Shown here: piece by piece, positions 8,077 to 16,651 of the stretch
Position numbering within the stretch: the stretch's first letter is position 1
Layout of the letters: each line of letters opens with the position of its first letter
From: an uncultured Alistipes sp.
GTDB taxonomy: Bacteria > Bacteroidota > Bacteroidia > Bacteroidales > Rikenellaceae
NCBI GenBank assembly: GCA_900766655.1
Contig: CAAFWE010000338.1
Location: 1 to 32,359 of the forward strand
Direction: 5' to 3'
DNA length: 32,359 bases
Notes under the pieces: model-generated
Database searches by the model: none
The model's input: the letters and a program-made list of their open reading frames with translations, nothing else
Told to the model about the DNA's origin: nothing
Translations under genes and position numbers: made by a program

Positions 8077-10161
8077 ATGAGAAGATTATTCAACATAATG
8101 ATATGTGCGTGTGTGTTGGCCTTGGCGGCGTGTGTAAACTCGCCTAAGGCCAATAGTGCCGACAATGCTCCATCCGCCGAGAAGGGTGCGGTGAAGCTCA
8201 ATGTCGCTACGCGCACGACAGATGGCTCGGTACAACGCGACTACATCCTTTCGATATTCAAGAACGAGGCTGACAAGCAGACTCTTGTGCGCAAGTACGA
8301 CTCTTCGAACGAGGAGATGCTGCTGCCCGAGCGCATTTGGCTCTTGGCTGGTAGCTACTCCGCTTCGGTAGAGAGTGGTGAGGCTGTTGCCGCAACTTTC
8401 GACGAGACCAAGCAATACTTCATTGGCGAGGAGGAGTTCGACGTCGTGGCAGGCGAGTCTGCTACCGTCGATGTTGTGGCTGTAATGCAGAATGTGCCTG
8501 TTGAGGTGGCATTCGACCAGACCGTGGTGGATGGATTCCTCTCGGGCTACAATGTCGAGGTGAAGGCTTCGAACAGCGTGAAGCTCACCTACACCGAGAG
8601 CAAGAAGGGCTACTTTGTTATGCCTGAGGGCTGCACAACTCTTTCGTGGCGCTTTGTCGGCACCTTCCAGTATGCCGATGGCGAGCAGGTGTCGGTCGAC
8701 AAGAGCGGCACACTCGAGAATGTGGCACCAAAGAAGGGCTACAAACTCTCGTTCAAGTACTCGAAGGATGCCAACGGATTCCTCGGAGGCTTGGATGTAG
8801 TGGTTGACGAGAGCACCGACGACCGCGATGACCACTTCGGCTTCAACCCAGACCCTGAGATTAAGGGCTCGGACTTCGATATCAACGCACGCCACATCTA
8901 TGCTGGTGGCGAGCGCAAGTACTTGGCAACCTCGATTGCCGACTTCTGCGGTGTTACGCTTTCGGCTTGTGGCAAGAGCTACGATGCTGTGGCGTCGACT
9001 GTTCCAGGAGTGAAGGTCGAGGGTTTGAACACAACACAGCTCGTTGTGACTCTCTCGGAGGATTTCTTCTACCTCGTTGATGGTGGCGACCAGATTATCG
9101 AGCTCTGCGTGACCGATGTGAGCGGAGGTGAGGGCCGCAAAGATTTGCCTTACACCTTGTCGGGTGTAAATGCCTACAACAATTCGAACGAGAAGTTGTC
9201 GTGGACAGGAGGTACGACGACACTTGCGGCTACCGTCTATGGCACACCATCGAACGTGGAGATTATCTACCGCGAGGGCGATGCGGAGTGGAAGCACTAT
9301 ACGGCTTCGACTAATGGTGGTAATATCTACGAGGCGCAGATTGACGGTTTGGCAGCAAACCACACCTACGACTACTCGCTCGTTATCAATGGCAAGAATG
9401 CTGGCGGCATCCGCCAATTCACAACTCGCGACGGTAATCAGATTCCGAATGGCAATTTGGAGGATTGGTGCCAGGATGGTAACGTAATCATTCCTTGGGC
9501 TAATGGAACAAATCCATATTGGTGTACAGGTAACTATGGTACTACAACCTTGGGAGCATCGTACAATATCACCAAAAGCAGCAGCGATGTACGCCCTGGC
9601 TCAAAGGGTAGAAAGTCGATGCATATGGACTCGGAGCACATCGTGGCTAAGTTTGCCGCAGGAAACGGATATATTGGCTCGTGGGGCGGTATGAATGGAT
9701 TGAACGCTATGGTATATTTCGGTCAGCCATTCGAGTACAACGCTAAACCGAAAGCCATTCGATTCTGGGCCAAGTGGAACTGCGGCACCATAGACAAGAC
9801 AAGTAGTAACGTAGGTAAGTCGGGCGATCCCGACCTCTGCAAGATATTCTGCTGTATGGCTACCAACACCCACTTGGTGGATAGTAGCGACGGTGTGGGC
9901 ACAACATTCTCTCCGAGTGACGCCAACATCAAGTCGGGCGATGCACGCTACAATATCGTGCTCTACTCGGCATACTTCGAGACAACAACCTCGCAGACCG
10001 AGTGGAAGCAGGTGGAGATTCCGTTTACATTCTATGGCTCGGATCCTACCCAGGTGCCTACACACCTCATCCTGACATTTACCTGCTCGGGTTATGGCGA
10101 CTTCTTCGATGGTTCGACCTCGTCGTGGATGTATGTCGACGACATCGAGTTTGTATACTAA
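8077..10161 (+). CDS. Lipoprotein: DUF4493-like, Fn3-like and C-terminal PCMD domains
   Basis: This 694-aa protein has a lipobox ALAAC (Cys19). Residues from about 35 to 250 resemble DUF4493 (LLAGSYSASVESGE, then QYFIGEEEFDV). A Fn3-like strand set follows at about 375-450 (SNVEIIYREGD, LAANHTYDYSLV). From residue 456 (IPNGNLEDW) to the end it matches the PCMD (putative carbohydrate metabolism) domain: YWCTGN, KFAAGNGYIGSW, YFGQPF, the TFTCSGYGDFFDG motif and the terminal SWMYVDDIEFVY. PCMD domains are beta-jelly-roll-like and presumed glycan-associated, but activity is not established. It starts 6 bases after the previous stop. It shares the Fn3-plus-PCMD half with the last gene of this operon. 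Confidence 0.8.
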   Translation: MRRLFNIMICACVLALAACVNSPKANSADNAPSAEKGAVKLNVATRTTDGSVQRDYILSIFKNEADKQTLVRKYDSSNEEMLLPERIWLLAGSYSASVESGEAVAATFDETKQYFIGEEEFDVVAGESATVDVVAVMQNVPVEVAFDQTVVDGFLSGYNVEVKASNSVKLTYTESKKGYFVMPEGCTTLSWRFVGTFQYADGEQVSVDKSGTLENVAPKKGYKLSFKYSKDANGFLGGLDVVVDESTDDRDDHFGFNPDPEIKGSDFDINARHIYAGGERKYLATSIADFCGVTLSACGKSYDAVASTVPGVKVEGLNTTQLVVTLSEDFFYLVDGGDQIIELCVTDVSGGEGRKDLPYTLSGVNAYNNSNEKLSWTGGTTTLAATVYGTPSNVEIIYREGDAEWKHYTASTNGGNIYEAQIDGLAANHTYDYSLVINGKNAGGIRQFTTRDGNQIPNGNLEDWCQDGNVIIPWANGTNPYWCTGNYGTTTLGASYNITKSSSDVRPGSKGRKSMHMDSEHIVAKFAAGNGYIGSWGGMNGLNAMVYFGQPFEYNAKPKAIRFWAKWNCGTIDKTSSNVGKSGDPDLCKIFCCMATNTHLVDSSDGVGTTFSPSDANIKSGDARYNIVLYSAYFETTTSQTEWKQVEIPFTFYGSDPTQVPTHLILTFTCSGYGDFFDGSTSSWMYVDDIEFVY

Positions 10162-10191
10162 ACTTAAATAAAAGGTAACATAAAGAGACCG

Positions 10192-10974
10192 ATGAATAAC
10201 ATTTTGAAACTAATGGTTGTGGCTCTGCTTCTGCTGCCTTGCTCGGCAATGGCACAGAGCGTGGTGACCAAGGGCGCCGATAGCGTCGTTGTCAACCACA
10301 GCCTACGCCGCCAGAATCGCGGCGTGTCGAACCTCAAGACCGAATTTGTTCCGAAGGGACAGTGGGTATTCGGTGGTTCGATATCCTACTCAACCCACAG
10401 TAACAACAACTACAACTTCCTCATTATCGAGGATATACAGTCTACTGGCTACCAGTTCAAGGTGACCCCATTGGTGGGTTATGCCTTTGCGAAGAACTCG
10501 TTGGTGGGTGTGCGCTTTGGCTATTCGCGCAGTATGACCGATTTGGATAATGCAAGCCTCTCGATCACCTCGCTCGACAACTCGAACTACAACTCGCTCA
10601 AGCACTCCTACAATGTGGAGGCTTTGTGGCGCAAGTATATCCCGCTGGGCAAGGACAACAAACGCTTCGCCCTCTTTGCGGAGGTGGGCTTGGCTATGGG
10701 TGGCTCGCAGTCGAAGCTGGCAGCAGGCCCGTCGGCTAGTCCGAGCGGAACATATGCCACATCGTTCGATGTCTCGCTCGGAGTCAATCCGGGTATCTCG
10801 GCATTCCTCACCAACAATATGGCCATCGAGGTCAACATCGGTGTGTTTGGCTTCAACTACTCGCGAACACGCCAGGTGAGCAATCAGGTGGTGATGGGTG
10901 GCAGCTCGTCGTCGCAAATGAACTTCAAGGTAAACATCTTCTCCATTGGATTGGGTGCATCATTCTATCTCTAA
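10192..10974 (+). CDS. Outer-membrane beta-barrel protein (first of a tandem pair)
   Basis: This 260-aa protein has a cleavable signal peptide ending in SAMAQ, with no lipobox. After a 35-residue N-terminal extension it shows alternating hydrophobic and polar strands with turns, typical of small porin or OmpA/OmpX-like 8-10-stranded barrels (QWVFGGSISYS, SLVGVRFGYSRS, FALFAEVGLAMG, MAIEVNIGVFGFNYS). It ends in the aromatic C-terminal strand SIGLGASFYL expected for BAM recognition. It is the fifth gene of the operon and closely resembles the next gene in layout. It may anchor or export the neighbouring lipoproteins; that is inference. Confidence 0.82.
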   Translation: MNNILKLMVVALLLLPCSAMAQSVVTKGADSVVVNHSLRRQNRGVSNLKTEFVPKGQWVFGGSISYSTHSNNNYNFLIIEDIQSTGYQFKVTPLVGYAFAKNSLVGVRFGYSRSMTDLDNASLSITSLDNSNYNSLKHSYNVEALWRKYIPLGKDNKRFALFAEVGLAMGGSQSKLAAGPSASPSGTYATSFDVSLGVNPGISAFLTNNMAIEVNIGVFGFNYSRTRQVSNQVVMGGSSSSQMNFKVNIFSIGLGASFYL

Positions 10975-10994
10975 TCTAAAAAACGGACACGAAA

Positions 10995-11861
10995 ATGAAG
11001 AAGATATTTCTATTGATGATGGCAGTGCTCGTAGCGAGCGCGTCATATACAGCAGATGCACAGGGTATTCTCTTTGCCCAGAAGCGCGACACCACCAAGG
11101 TGCGCAAGCCTGGCAAACTCATTCAGGTCAACCGCATCGACCGTAAGATTGACCAGAACGCCTTTGCCTACAAGAACGAGTGGCTTTGCGGTGTCTCGGC
11201 ATCGTATGGTACACTCTCGACCGACGATTCCGACCTTGCTCTCTTGGTCGAGAATCTCCGCCTCGGAGGCTCGGTAGTGAGCGTCAAGCCATACTTTGGT
11301 TGGTTCTATCGCGATAACCTCTCGATTGGTTTGCGTTTGGGTTACACCCATATGGTGGGCGAGTTCGACAATGCGAACATCAACCTCGGCAACTTCATCA
11401 ACGGTATGGAGTTCAGCACCGAGGGCGTGGCACTCAAGTACTTGAGCAACGCCTACTCCTTCTCGTTCTTCCATCGCGCCTATGTGCCACTCGACAAGCG
11501 TGGTCGCTTTGGTGTCTTTGGTGAGTTGGAGTTGGAGGGCTCGTATGGTCGTTCAGGATTCAACTTTATGTTCAACAACGAGTGGAGTGGCTCAATCTCG
11601 GATAGCTACAAGGTGCGCTTCAACTTCAACCCTGGTGTGGCCGCCTACATCTTCCCAAATGTCTGCGCCACATTATCGTTTGGCTTGGGTGGCTTGCGCT
11701 ATACCCACATCAAGCAGTTCGACTCGCAGATGAATCCGACTGGCACACGCAACTTCTCGAAGTTGGCCTTCCGCCTCAATATCTCAGAGATTAACATCGG
11801 TGTAACCGTGCACCTTTGGAGCAAGAAAAACGAACAAAAATTGAGATTGCAAAATGACTAA
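10995..11861 (+). CDS. Outer-membrane beta-barrel protein (second of a tandem pair)
   Basis: This 288-aa protein has a signal peptide ending in TADAQG. It has the same order of strands as the preceding protein: VRKPGKLIQVNR extension, EWLCGVSASYGTLS, NLSIGLRLGYTHMVGEFDNANI, a YVPLDKRGRFGVFGELELEGS strand, ATLSFGLGGLRYTH and a final NIGVTVHLWSKK. The tail after the last strand (KNEQKLRLQND) is unusual because most such barrels end at the aromatic strand. It overlaps the next gene by 8 bases. The pair probably arose by tandem duplication and has since diverged. Confidence 0.8.
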   Translation: MKKIFLLMMAVLVASASYTADAQGILFAQKRDTTKVRKPGKLIQVNRIDRKIDQNAFAYKNEWLCGVSASYGTLSTDDSDLALLVENLRLGGSVVSVKPYFGWFYRDNLSIGLRLGYTHMVGEFDNANINLGNFINGMEFSTEGVALKYLSNAYSFSFFHRAYVPLDKRGRFGVFGELELEGSYGRSGFNFMFNNEWSGSISDSYKVRFNFNPGVAAYIFPNVCATLSFGLGGLRYTHIKQFDSQMNPTGTRNFSKLAFRLNISEINIGVTVHLWSKKNEQKLRLQND

Positions 11862-13641
11862 AAGACTCGCTATAACGCTCCTTGCTGCCTTGGCTTTGAC
11901 CTCGTGCATCAAGAACGATCTGCCAAAACCTGTGGTAGATCTCTTTATCGCTTCGCTCGATGTTGAGGGCGTAAGCGGTGATATCGTGCTCGATCGTTCG
12001 ACCTACACCGCCACTATTCCTCTTGCCGAGGAGACCAATATCGAGGCGGTGCAGTTCAAGACCATCACCTTTGGCTCCGATGTGGTGACCAATGTCAGCT
12101 ACAATGCCGACAATAACAAAATCGTGGTCTCGAAGGATCTCAATGGCAAGGTTATCAATATGTCGCAACCCGAGTATATCGACTTGACCTACTTCCAGAC
12201 CTACACTTGGAAGATTGTGGCTACCCAGACCATCAACCGCATCTGGACCGTCGATGGTCAGATTGGCAAGACCGAGTGGGACTTGGAGGGCCATCGCGCC
12301 ATCGTTAAGCGTCGCGACGACTATGCCCTCAACGAGGTGAAGACCACCGAGCTCCGCTTTGGCCCACGCTCGGCATTCGACTACCCGCAGTTGGAGGGTG
12401 TACCGACCGATTTCGACAACGAGAATCACACCCGTACACTCTCGGTGACCACCTATGGTCGCAACACCGTATGGAAGTTGGTTGTCGTGCCTACCAAGCC
12501 TACGCTCACCTTCTCGCATGTAGCTGCAGGTGGCAAGGTCATCTGGATTAAGGCTGTCGCTATCGAGGGCTCGAATATCGAGTTCGTATATCGCAAGAAG
12601 GGCACCGACGAGTGGACTAAGGTTAATCCTGAGTGGTACGCTACGGATGCTACGAACCCTTATAACCGCTTCGAGCAGGGCTATGTCAAGGCTGTAGTTC
12701 GTGGCTTGGAGTCGGGCGTAGAGTACGAGGTTTCGGGCTATACCGATGGCAAACTCTCGGAGGAGGCTCCGCGTGTTGTGACCACCGCACCTCTCTATCA
12801 GATGCCTAACTCGCAGATGGAGGATTGGGGCAAGTTTGTCAACGATCAGGATAAGCTCCCTTCGGGCGAGGCTGGCCCTTGCTGGTATCCATTCGCATCG
12901 CCTGCGAATATGTTCTGGGCTACGGGTAACCCTGGAGGTACATCGCTCGGCGAGGCCTACAACCTCACCTATCCAGTCTACAAGAGTGGCAATGCCGACA
13001 ATGTGCCAAGCGACTCTACGGGCGAGGTGGCAGCATATATGGGCTCGCAGAATGTGCTCAATATGAAGTTTGCTGCGGGTAACCTCTTCGTGGGCTACTA
13101 TGGCCGCACGCTCGGAACAAATGCTACAGTTTACTTTGGTCGCCCTGTGAACGAGAATATCAAGCCTGTGGCTCTGCGCTTCAAGGTTAAGTACTCGCGT
13201 GGCGGTATCAACTTTATCAATAGCAAGTCGGCTTCTGCGGGTACGGAGTACCATATCGGTAGCAAGCAGATTCGTGTTGTGGGCGGTGATCCCGATGTTG
13301 CGAAGGTCTTCTTCTGCCTTACCGACTGGAGCGAGTCGCACTGCGTAGATAGTGCTGACGAGAAGACATTCTTCGATCCTCGCTATGCCGATGGTGTCTT
13401 TGGCTTGGGCTACTTCGATAGCAACACCAACCCTGATATGGTTGTGGAGCAGACCAAGGAGTGGCACACAATGACCATCCCTATCGAGTACACCAACCCA
13501 GAGATTGTGGCAACTCGCCTTGCTCTGACATTCACCTGCTCGGGCTATGGTGACTACTTTACTGGAAGTGACTCTTCGTGGATGTTTGTCGACGATATCG
13601 AGCTTCTCTACGATCTCGACGATGCTAACCAGCCACGATAG
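11854..13641 (+). CDS. PCMD-domain lipoprotein, last gene of the surface operon
   Basis: This 595-aa protein has lipobox ALTSC (Cys18). Residues 25-110 are a DUF5018- or Big-like beta domain beginning LPKPVVDLFIASLDVEG, followed by a second strand-rich region ending in WKLVVVPTKP and an Fn3-like part (residues about 225-310, with LESGVEYEVSGYTDG). From residue 317 (MPNSQMEDW) it carries a PCMD domain: FWATGNPGGTS, KFAAGNLFVGYYG, YFGRPV, the TFTCSGYGDYFTG motif and SWMFVDDIELLYD. Fn3 and PCMD halves align in order with the 694-aa protein upstream. The ATG overlaps the upstream stop by 8 bases, so translation is probably coupled. No catalytic residues are evident. Confidence 0.82.
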   Translation: MTKRLAITLLAALALTSCIKNDLPKPVVDLFIASLDVEGVSGDIVLDRSTYTATIPLAEETNIEAVQFKTITFGSDVVTNVSYNADNNKIVVSKDLNGKVINMSQPEYIDLTYFQTYTWKIVATQTINRIWTVDGQIGKTEWDLEGHRAIVKRRDDYALNEVKTTELRFGPRSAFDYPQLEGVPTDFDNENHTRTLSVTTYGRNTVWKLVVVPTKPTLTFSHVAAGGKVIWIKAVAIEGSNIEFVYRKKGTDEWTKVNPEWYATDATNPYNRFEQGYVKAVVRGLESGVEYEVSGYTDGKLSEEAPRVVTTAPLYQMPNSQMEDWGKFVNDQDKLPSGEAGPCWYPFASPANMFWATGNPGGTSLGEAYNLTYPVYKSGNADNVPSDSTGEVAAYMGSQNVLNMKFAAGNLFVGYYGRTLGTNATVYFGRPVNENIKPVALRFKVKYSRGGINFINSKSASAGTEYHIGSKQIRVVGGDPDVAKVFFCLTDWSESHCVDSADEKTFFDPRYADGVFGLGYFDSNTNPDMVVEQTKEWHTMTIPIEYTNPEIVATRLALTFTCSGYGDYFTGSDSSWMFVDDIELLYDLDDANQPR

Positions 13642-13672
13642 GCAAGAACAAATTAACCCTCTTACAAATAAC

Positions 13673-13700
13673 AAAATGGCTCGGGTAACCGAGCCATTTT
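13673..13700 (+). terminator. Strong intrinsic terminator ending the surface operon
   Basis: AAAATGGCTCGG (13673-13684) and CCGAGCCATTTT (13689-13700) form a perfect 12-bp stem with a GTAA loop; the 3' arm supplies the T tract. The A-rich 5' arm means it could also act on leftward transcription from the R-M operon. Confidence 0.85.
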
Positions 13701-13772
13701 GCTATTAGCTTTTAGCCATTTAGTTTGATTATGCAATTGTTGGAGATATTAGGATAGACTCATTATAATCCT

Positions 13773-13791
13773 TCATTACGCCTTGTAATGA
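13773..13791. other. Small hairpin downstream of the R-M operon
   Basis: TCATTAC (13773-13779) and GTAATGA (13785-13791) form a perfect 7-bp inverted repeat with a GCCTT loop, 56 bases past the endonuclease stop. There is no U tract after it on the minus strand, so terminator function is doubtful. The rest of the 13701-13846 stretch is AT-rich and shows nothing else recognisable. Confidence 0.4.
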
Positions 13792-13846
13792 TAATTTATA
13801 CGCTATATTTTCATCTGACACACATCCTATTTCATTGCCCTGGAAA

Positions 13847-14953
13847 TCAGAAAAAAACAACATTATGCTCCTCAAAATTAAGCACAACATTCTTATTGCG
13901 ATTTTGTGTTATTTTTGCGTGCGAATAAGCATCAATATATACTAAATTTTTCCAGTCGTCTAAGACTTTGAATTGCTCTCTATTTTTAGCCCAACACAAT
14001 GGAACAATGTGATGTAATTCAAAGCCAACTCTCTTCTCGACGCAATGATTTGTATAATATTTTTCTCGTTCTATTTTCGACCTCTTTAATCTTCCTTCGC
14101 CATATACACCATCTTCGGTTAATCGTAACTCCAACCCCGTTTCACTATGCTCAAAGAAGGCGGTCTGTCCTAGCAGGTGCGTTATCTGTTGAGATTCATT
14201 CAACCAATTATGCCAATCTCTTTTATCTTTTTTATTTTCTTCCCACATTGTTCTATCGCAATAATCCCTTATTTGGCATAGAATATTCTCTCGTTGGTAA
14301 ATGCTCATCAACCGAAACTCCTTAAGTAATGATGCAATATCGCTAATAGAATATGTTTTTCCATCTAATGATTGCCCAATAAAAGAGGTGAACAACGACA
14401 TTTCTACCTCCGAAATACTTGTCATTTCCAACTCTACCATAACATTTGCTATACTCTCACCATAACCTGACATTAACGACTCTAGGGCTACCGTATAAAT
14501 CATTCGCCTTTCAAAGATATCAGAGGTATTCAATAAACGTTCAGCTAATGGGGTAAGCGAAATGTATTTAATTCTCGCTTGCTTATATGGATTTGTAGGC
14601 AATCCAGCATTGTCATATCGCTCTATTAGTCCCATTCGATGCATATCTACAAACAGATTCTTTCGTAGGGAGTCTTGAGTACAACGTCCTACTCTGTTTG
14701 CAATATTTATTACTAGAGTTGCATACAATTCTTCACCCACTATATTTTCAGGGCGCTTTGAAATATCAGTGGTTCTAATTTGTATCTGATCCAAACCTAC
14801 AATATTGTATATCTCCTCTATGATAGCATAGATAATTTCAAAATCGAATCGATTGTGTTGCGAAATCTGAATGCCACGATAATTGTCACATTCAATCCTA
14901 CTATTTAAAAAGTTTACACAAGCATATTGATCATAGCCTAAAATCGCTGCCAT
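13847..14953 (-). CDS. HNH-type type II (probably IIS) restriction endonuclease
   Basis: This 368-aa protein has a C-terminal HNH nuclease motif: H314-H315 in FELHHIVPL, N336 in DWKNLVYI and H345 in YSHAKI. The first 270 residues are mostly helical with no recognised domain and probably hold the DNA-recognition part. It starts 5 bases after the second methyltransferase stop and is the last gene of the R-M operon, so methylases are translated first. The neighbouring methyltransferase resembles M.MboII, and type IIS enzymes of that group are HNH enzymes cutting to one side of an asymmetric site. The recognition sequence (perhaps GAAGA) is inferred from that neighbour only. Codon use is much more AT-rich than the surrounding chromosome, suggesting transfer. 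Confidence 0.82.
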   Translation of the reverse strand: MAAILGYDQYACVNFLNSRIECDNYRGIQISQHNRFDFEIIYAIIEEIYNIVGLDQIQIRTTDISKRPENIVGEELYATLVINIANRVGRCTQDSLRKNLFVDMHRMGLIERYDNAGLPTNPYKQARIKYISLTPLAERLLNTSDIFERRMIYTVALESLMSGYGESIANVMVELEMTSISEVEMSLFTSFIGQSLDGKTYSISDIASLLKEFRLMSIYQRENILCQIRDYCDRTMWEENKKDKRDWHNWLNESQQITHLLGQTAFFEHSETGLELRLTEDGVYGEGRLKRSKIEREKYYTNHCVEKRVGFELHHIVPLCWAKNREQFKVLDDWKNLVYIDAYSHAKITQNRNKNVVLNFEEHNVVFF

Positions 14954-14958
14954 TACAA

Positions 14959-15738
14959 CTATAATTTAGAAGTTTTAATTCCTGTTGATTCTATGTAATT
15001 TATATAAAGTTCATTGTTCTCACACCCGACAAACGCTCTATTAAGTTTTACCGCAGATCTTGCAGTGGTCCCTGAGCCGCTAAAAAGATCCAAAATAATA
15101 TCTCCCTCATTTGAGCTAGCTGTTATAATTCTATCAATCATTTCACTAGGCTTTACTGTGGGATGTATGGCTTTTTGTGTTTTCCCGTTGATTTTAGTTC
15201 TATGACGTTGTGATACGATTTCCCAAACATCACCGCAAAGTTTGCCAGTTGCGTTAGGAAACCATCTCTTGCCATTTTTGAGAATACCAGTCTTTGAGGC
15301 GCACGCTATTCGAGAAGTTGAGTCATATGGTATACGAATTTGGTCGCTATTAAATGTATATGTACTCGACTTTGTGTAAAAAAGGATAGTTTCTTGGGTG
15401 TTTACATATTTCTTTTTTGTCGCACTAAATCCGTCTTTCTTATACCACGTGATCCAGTTGCGGAACACAATGCCCTTGGATTTCAGAATACTAACCAAAA
15501 TAGCGGAATTGTAGGCATTATTAAAGAGGTATAACGAGGCGTTATCTTTTAACTTTGGTATCAAAAGATCAATCCACGATTCCATAAACACAAAATATGC
15601 GTCTTCTGTTTTAAATGAATCCCATTTGTCCTTATTCATATTGTAGGGGGGATCTACTATCGCAAGATCTATGGAACTGTCAGGGAGCTTGTTTAGGAAG
15701 TCAAAGACATCTGCAAAGTAAATAGTGTTTTGTTCCAT
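14959..15738 (-). CDS. Adenine-N6 DNA methyltransferase, beta class, M.MboII-like
   Basis: This 259-aa protein has motif IV DPPY at residues 29-32 and, near the C-terminus, the AdoMet-binding motif I FSGSGTT at 219-225. That order defines the beta class of amino-methyltransferases. The central segment ILKNGKRWFPN, then LCGDVW, SQRH, NGKTQK and HPTVKPSEMIDRII closely matches my memory of M1.MboII, which methylates adenine in GAAGA. The start overlaps the stop of the upstream methyltransferase by one base (TAATG), implying coupled translation. Its role is to protect host DNA from the endonuclease encoded next. The class is confident; the target sequence is an inference from similarity. Confidence 0.88.
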   Translation of the reverse strand: MEQNTIYFADVFDFLNKLPDSSIDLAIVDPPYNMNKDKWDSFKTEDAYFVFMESWIDLLIPKLKDNASLYLFNNAYNSAILVSILKSKGIVFRNWITWYKKDGFSATKKKYVNTQETILFYTKSSTYTFNSDQIRIPYDSTSRIACASKTGILKNGKRWFPNATGKLCGDVWEIVSQRHRTKINGKTQKAIHPTVKPSEMIDRIITASSNEGDIILDLFSGSGTTARSAVKLNRAFVGCENNELYINYIESTGIKTSKL

Positions 15739-16577
15739 TAGAAAAGAGTTTGGGAGGTGGATAATTTAGCTTCTATTAACTCTTTGTAATTTTCATACAA
15801 TTCATAACCTATGAATTTGCGGTTTAGTGATTTAGCTACTTTAAGCGTTGTGCCACTACCTGCAAAGGGGTCGAGAATAATGTCGTCTACAAAACTGAAC
15901 AACTTTATACATCGATATGGGATCTCCTCAGGCATTATGGCTGAATGCTTGCCGAATGCTATGTCTCCTTTGCCTGGAATCGGTATATTCCATATCTGCT
16001 TTGTAAAATTGACCCATTCGTCTTGAGTTAACTTGCTTTTCTCTTTAGTCTCTTGAGAAACCGACTCCGGTTTTCCGTCTTTGACATAAATTGTTATAAA
16101 TTCCGTTGTGTTTTGCGCATAGAAATTACGCGGGTATGGGTAGCTACCAAACATTAATTTTTTTGTAGGATTGGTGCGATTCCATATGTATATATCCATT
16201 AAATGAAGCCCTGTTTCGGATAGTATGGATTGTTGGATGCTGCTTTGTATGTCGAAAATGTCGCGGCAATAATGTGTTGATAAGTCGCGCTTTAGCATTG
16301 GAAGAAGCGGAACGTTAATGCATAATTTCCCATTCTTTTTAAGAACCCTTTCGCACTCTTTCCATACCACTAATAAAGCTTTTATATATTCTTCAAATGA
16401 AGTATACGAACCTAGATCAGCCTCGTTTTTTTCAGAGTGCTGTTTATCTTGATAACCATCGAAGGAGTAGTCTTTGATGTTGTAATATGGTGGAGATGTT
16501 ATGATTAAGTCGACGCTTTCATCTTCAACTTCGCTCATGTTCGTTGAAGACTTGTAATAAACAATGTTGGTTTTCAT
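15738..16577 (-). CDS. DNA methyltransferase with SPPY motif, probably cytosine-N4 specific
   Basis: This 279-aa protein is the first gene of the R-M operon. Motif IV is TSPPY (residues 27-31), the form typical of N4-cytosine enzymes, and motif I is FAGSGTT at 238-244 near the C-terminus, again beta-class order. Type IIS systems with asymmetric sites need two methylases, one per strand, and MboII-type systems pair an adenine and a cytosine enzyme, which fits this pair. The ATG at 16577 lies just downstream of a 10-bp inverted repeat at 16580-16617. Like the other two genes it is AT-rich. Whether it modifies cytosine rather than adenine is inferred from the SPPY motif. Confidence 0.85.
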   Translation of the reverse strand: MKTNIVYYKSSTNMSEVEDESVDLIITSPPYYNIKDYSFDGYQDKQHSEKNEADLGSYTSFEEYIKALLVVWKECERVLKKNGKLCINVPLLPMLKRDLSTHYCRDIFDIQSSIQQSILSETGLHLMDIYIWNRTNPTKKLMFGSYPYPRNFYAQNTTEFITIYVKDGKPESVSQETKEKSKLTQDEWVNFTKQIWNIPIPGKGDIAFGKHSAIMPEEIPYRCIKLFSFVDDIILDPFAGSGTTLKVAKSLNRKFIGYELYENYKELIEAKLSTSQTLF

Positions 16578-16579
16578 TA

Positions 16580-16617
16580 TTTGTCTTAAATTTTGTTTTA
16601 GGGCATATTAAGACAAA
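16580..16617. promoter_or_regulatory. Perfect 10-bp inverted repeat directly upstream of the first R-M gene
   Basis: TTTGTCTTAA (16580-16589) and TTAAGACAAA (16608-16617) are perfect inverted copies separated by 18 bases. The near arm ends 3 bases before the methyltransferase ATG, so in RNA the hairpin would cover the start region; in DNA it could be an operator. Confidence 0.6.
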
Positions 16618-16627
16618 AAGAAAAGTG

Positions 16628-16651
16628 TGAGACAAACTGCCGTTTATCTCA
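16628..16651. promoter_or_regulatory. Imperfect palindrome in the R-M leader
   Basis: TGAGACAAAC (16628-16637) and GTTTATCTCA (16642-16651) pair with one mismatch around TGCC. It shares the heptamer AGACAAA with the adjacent inverted repeat, hinting at a common binding protein. Confidence 0.5.
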
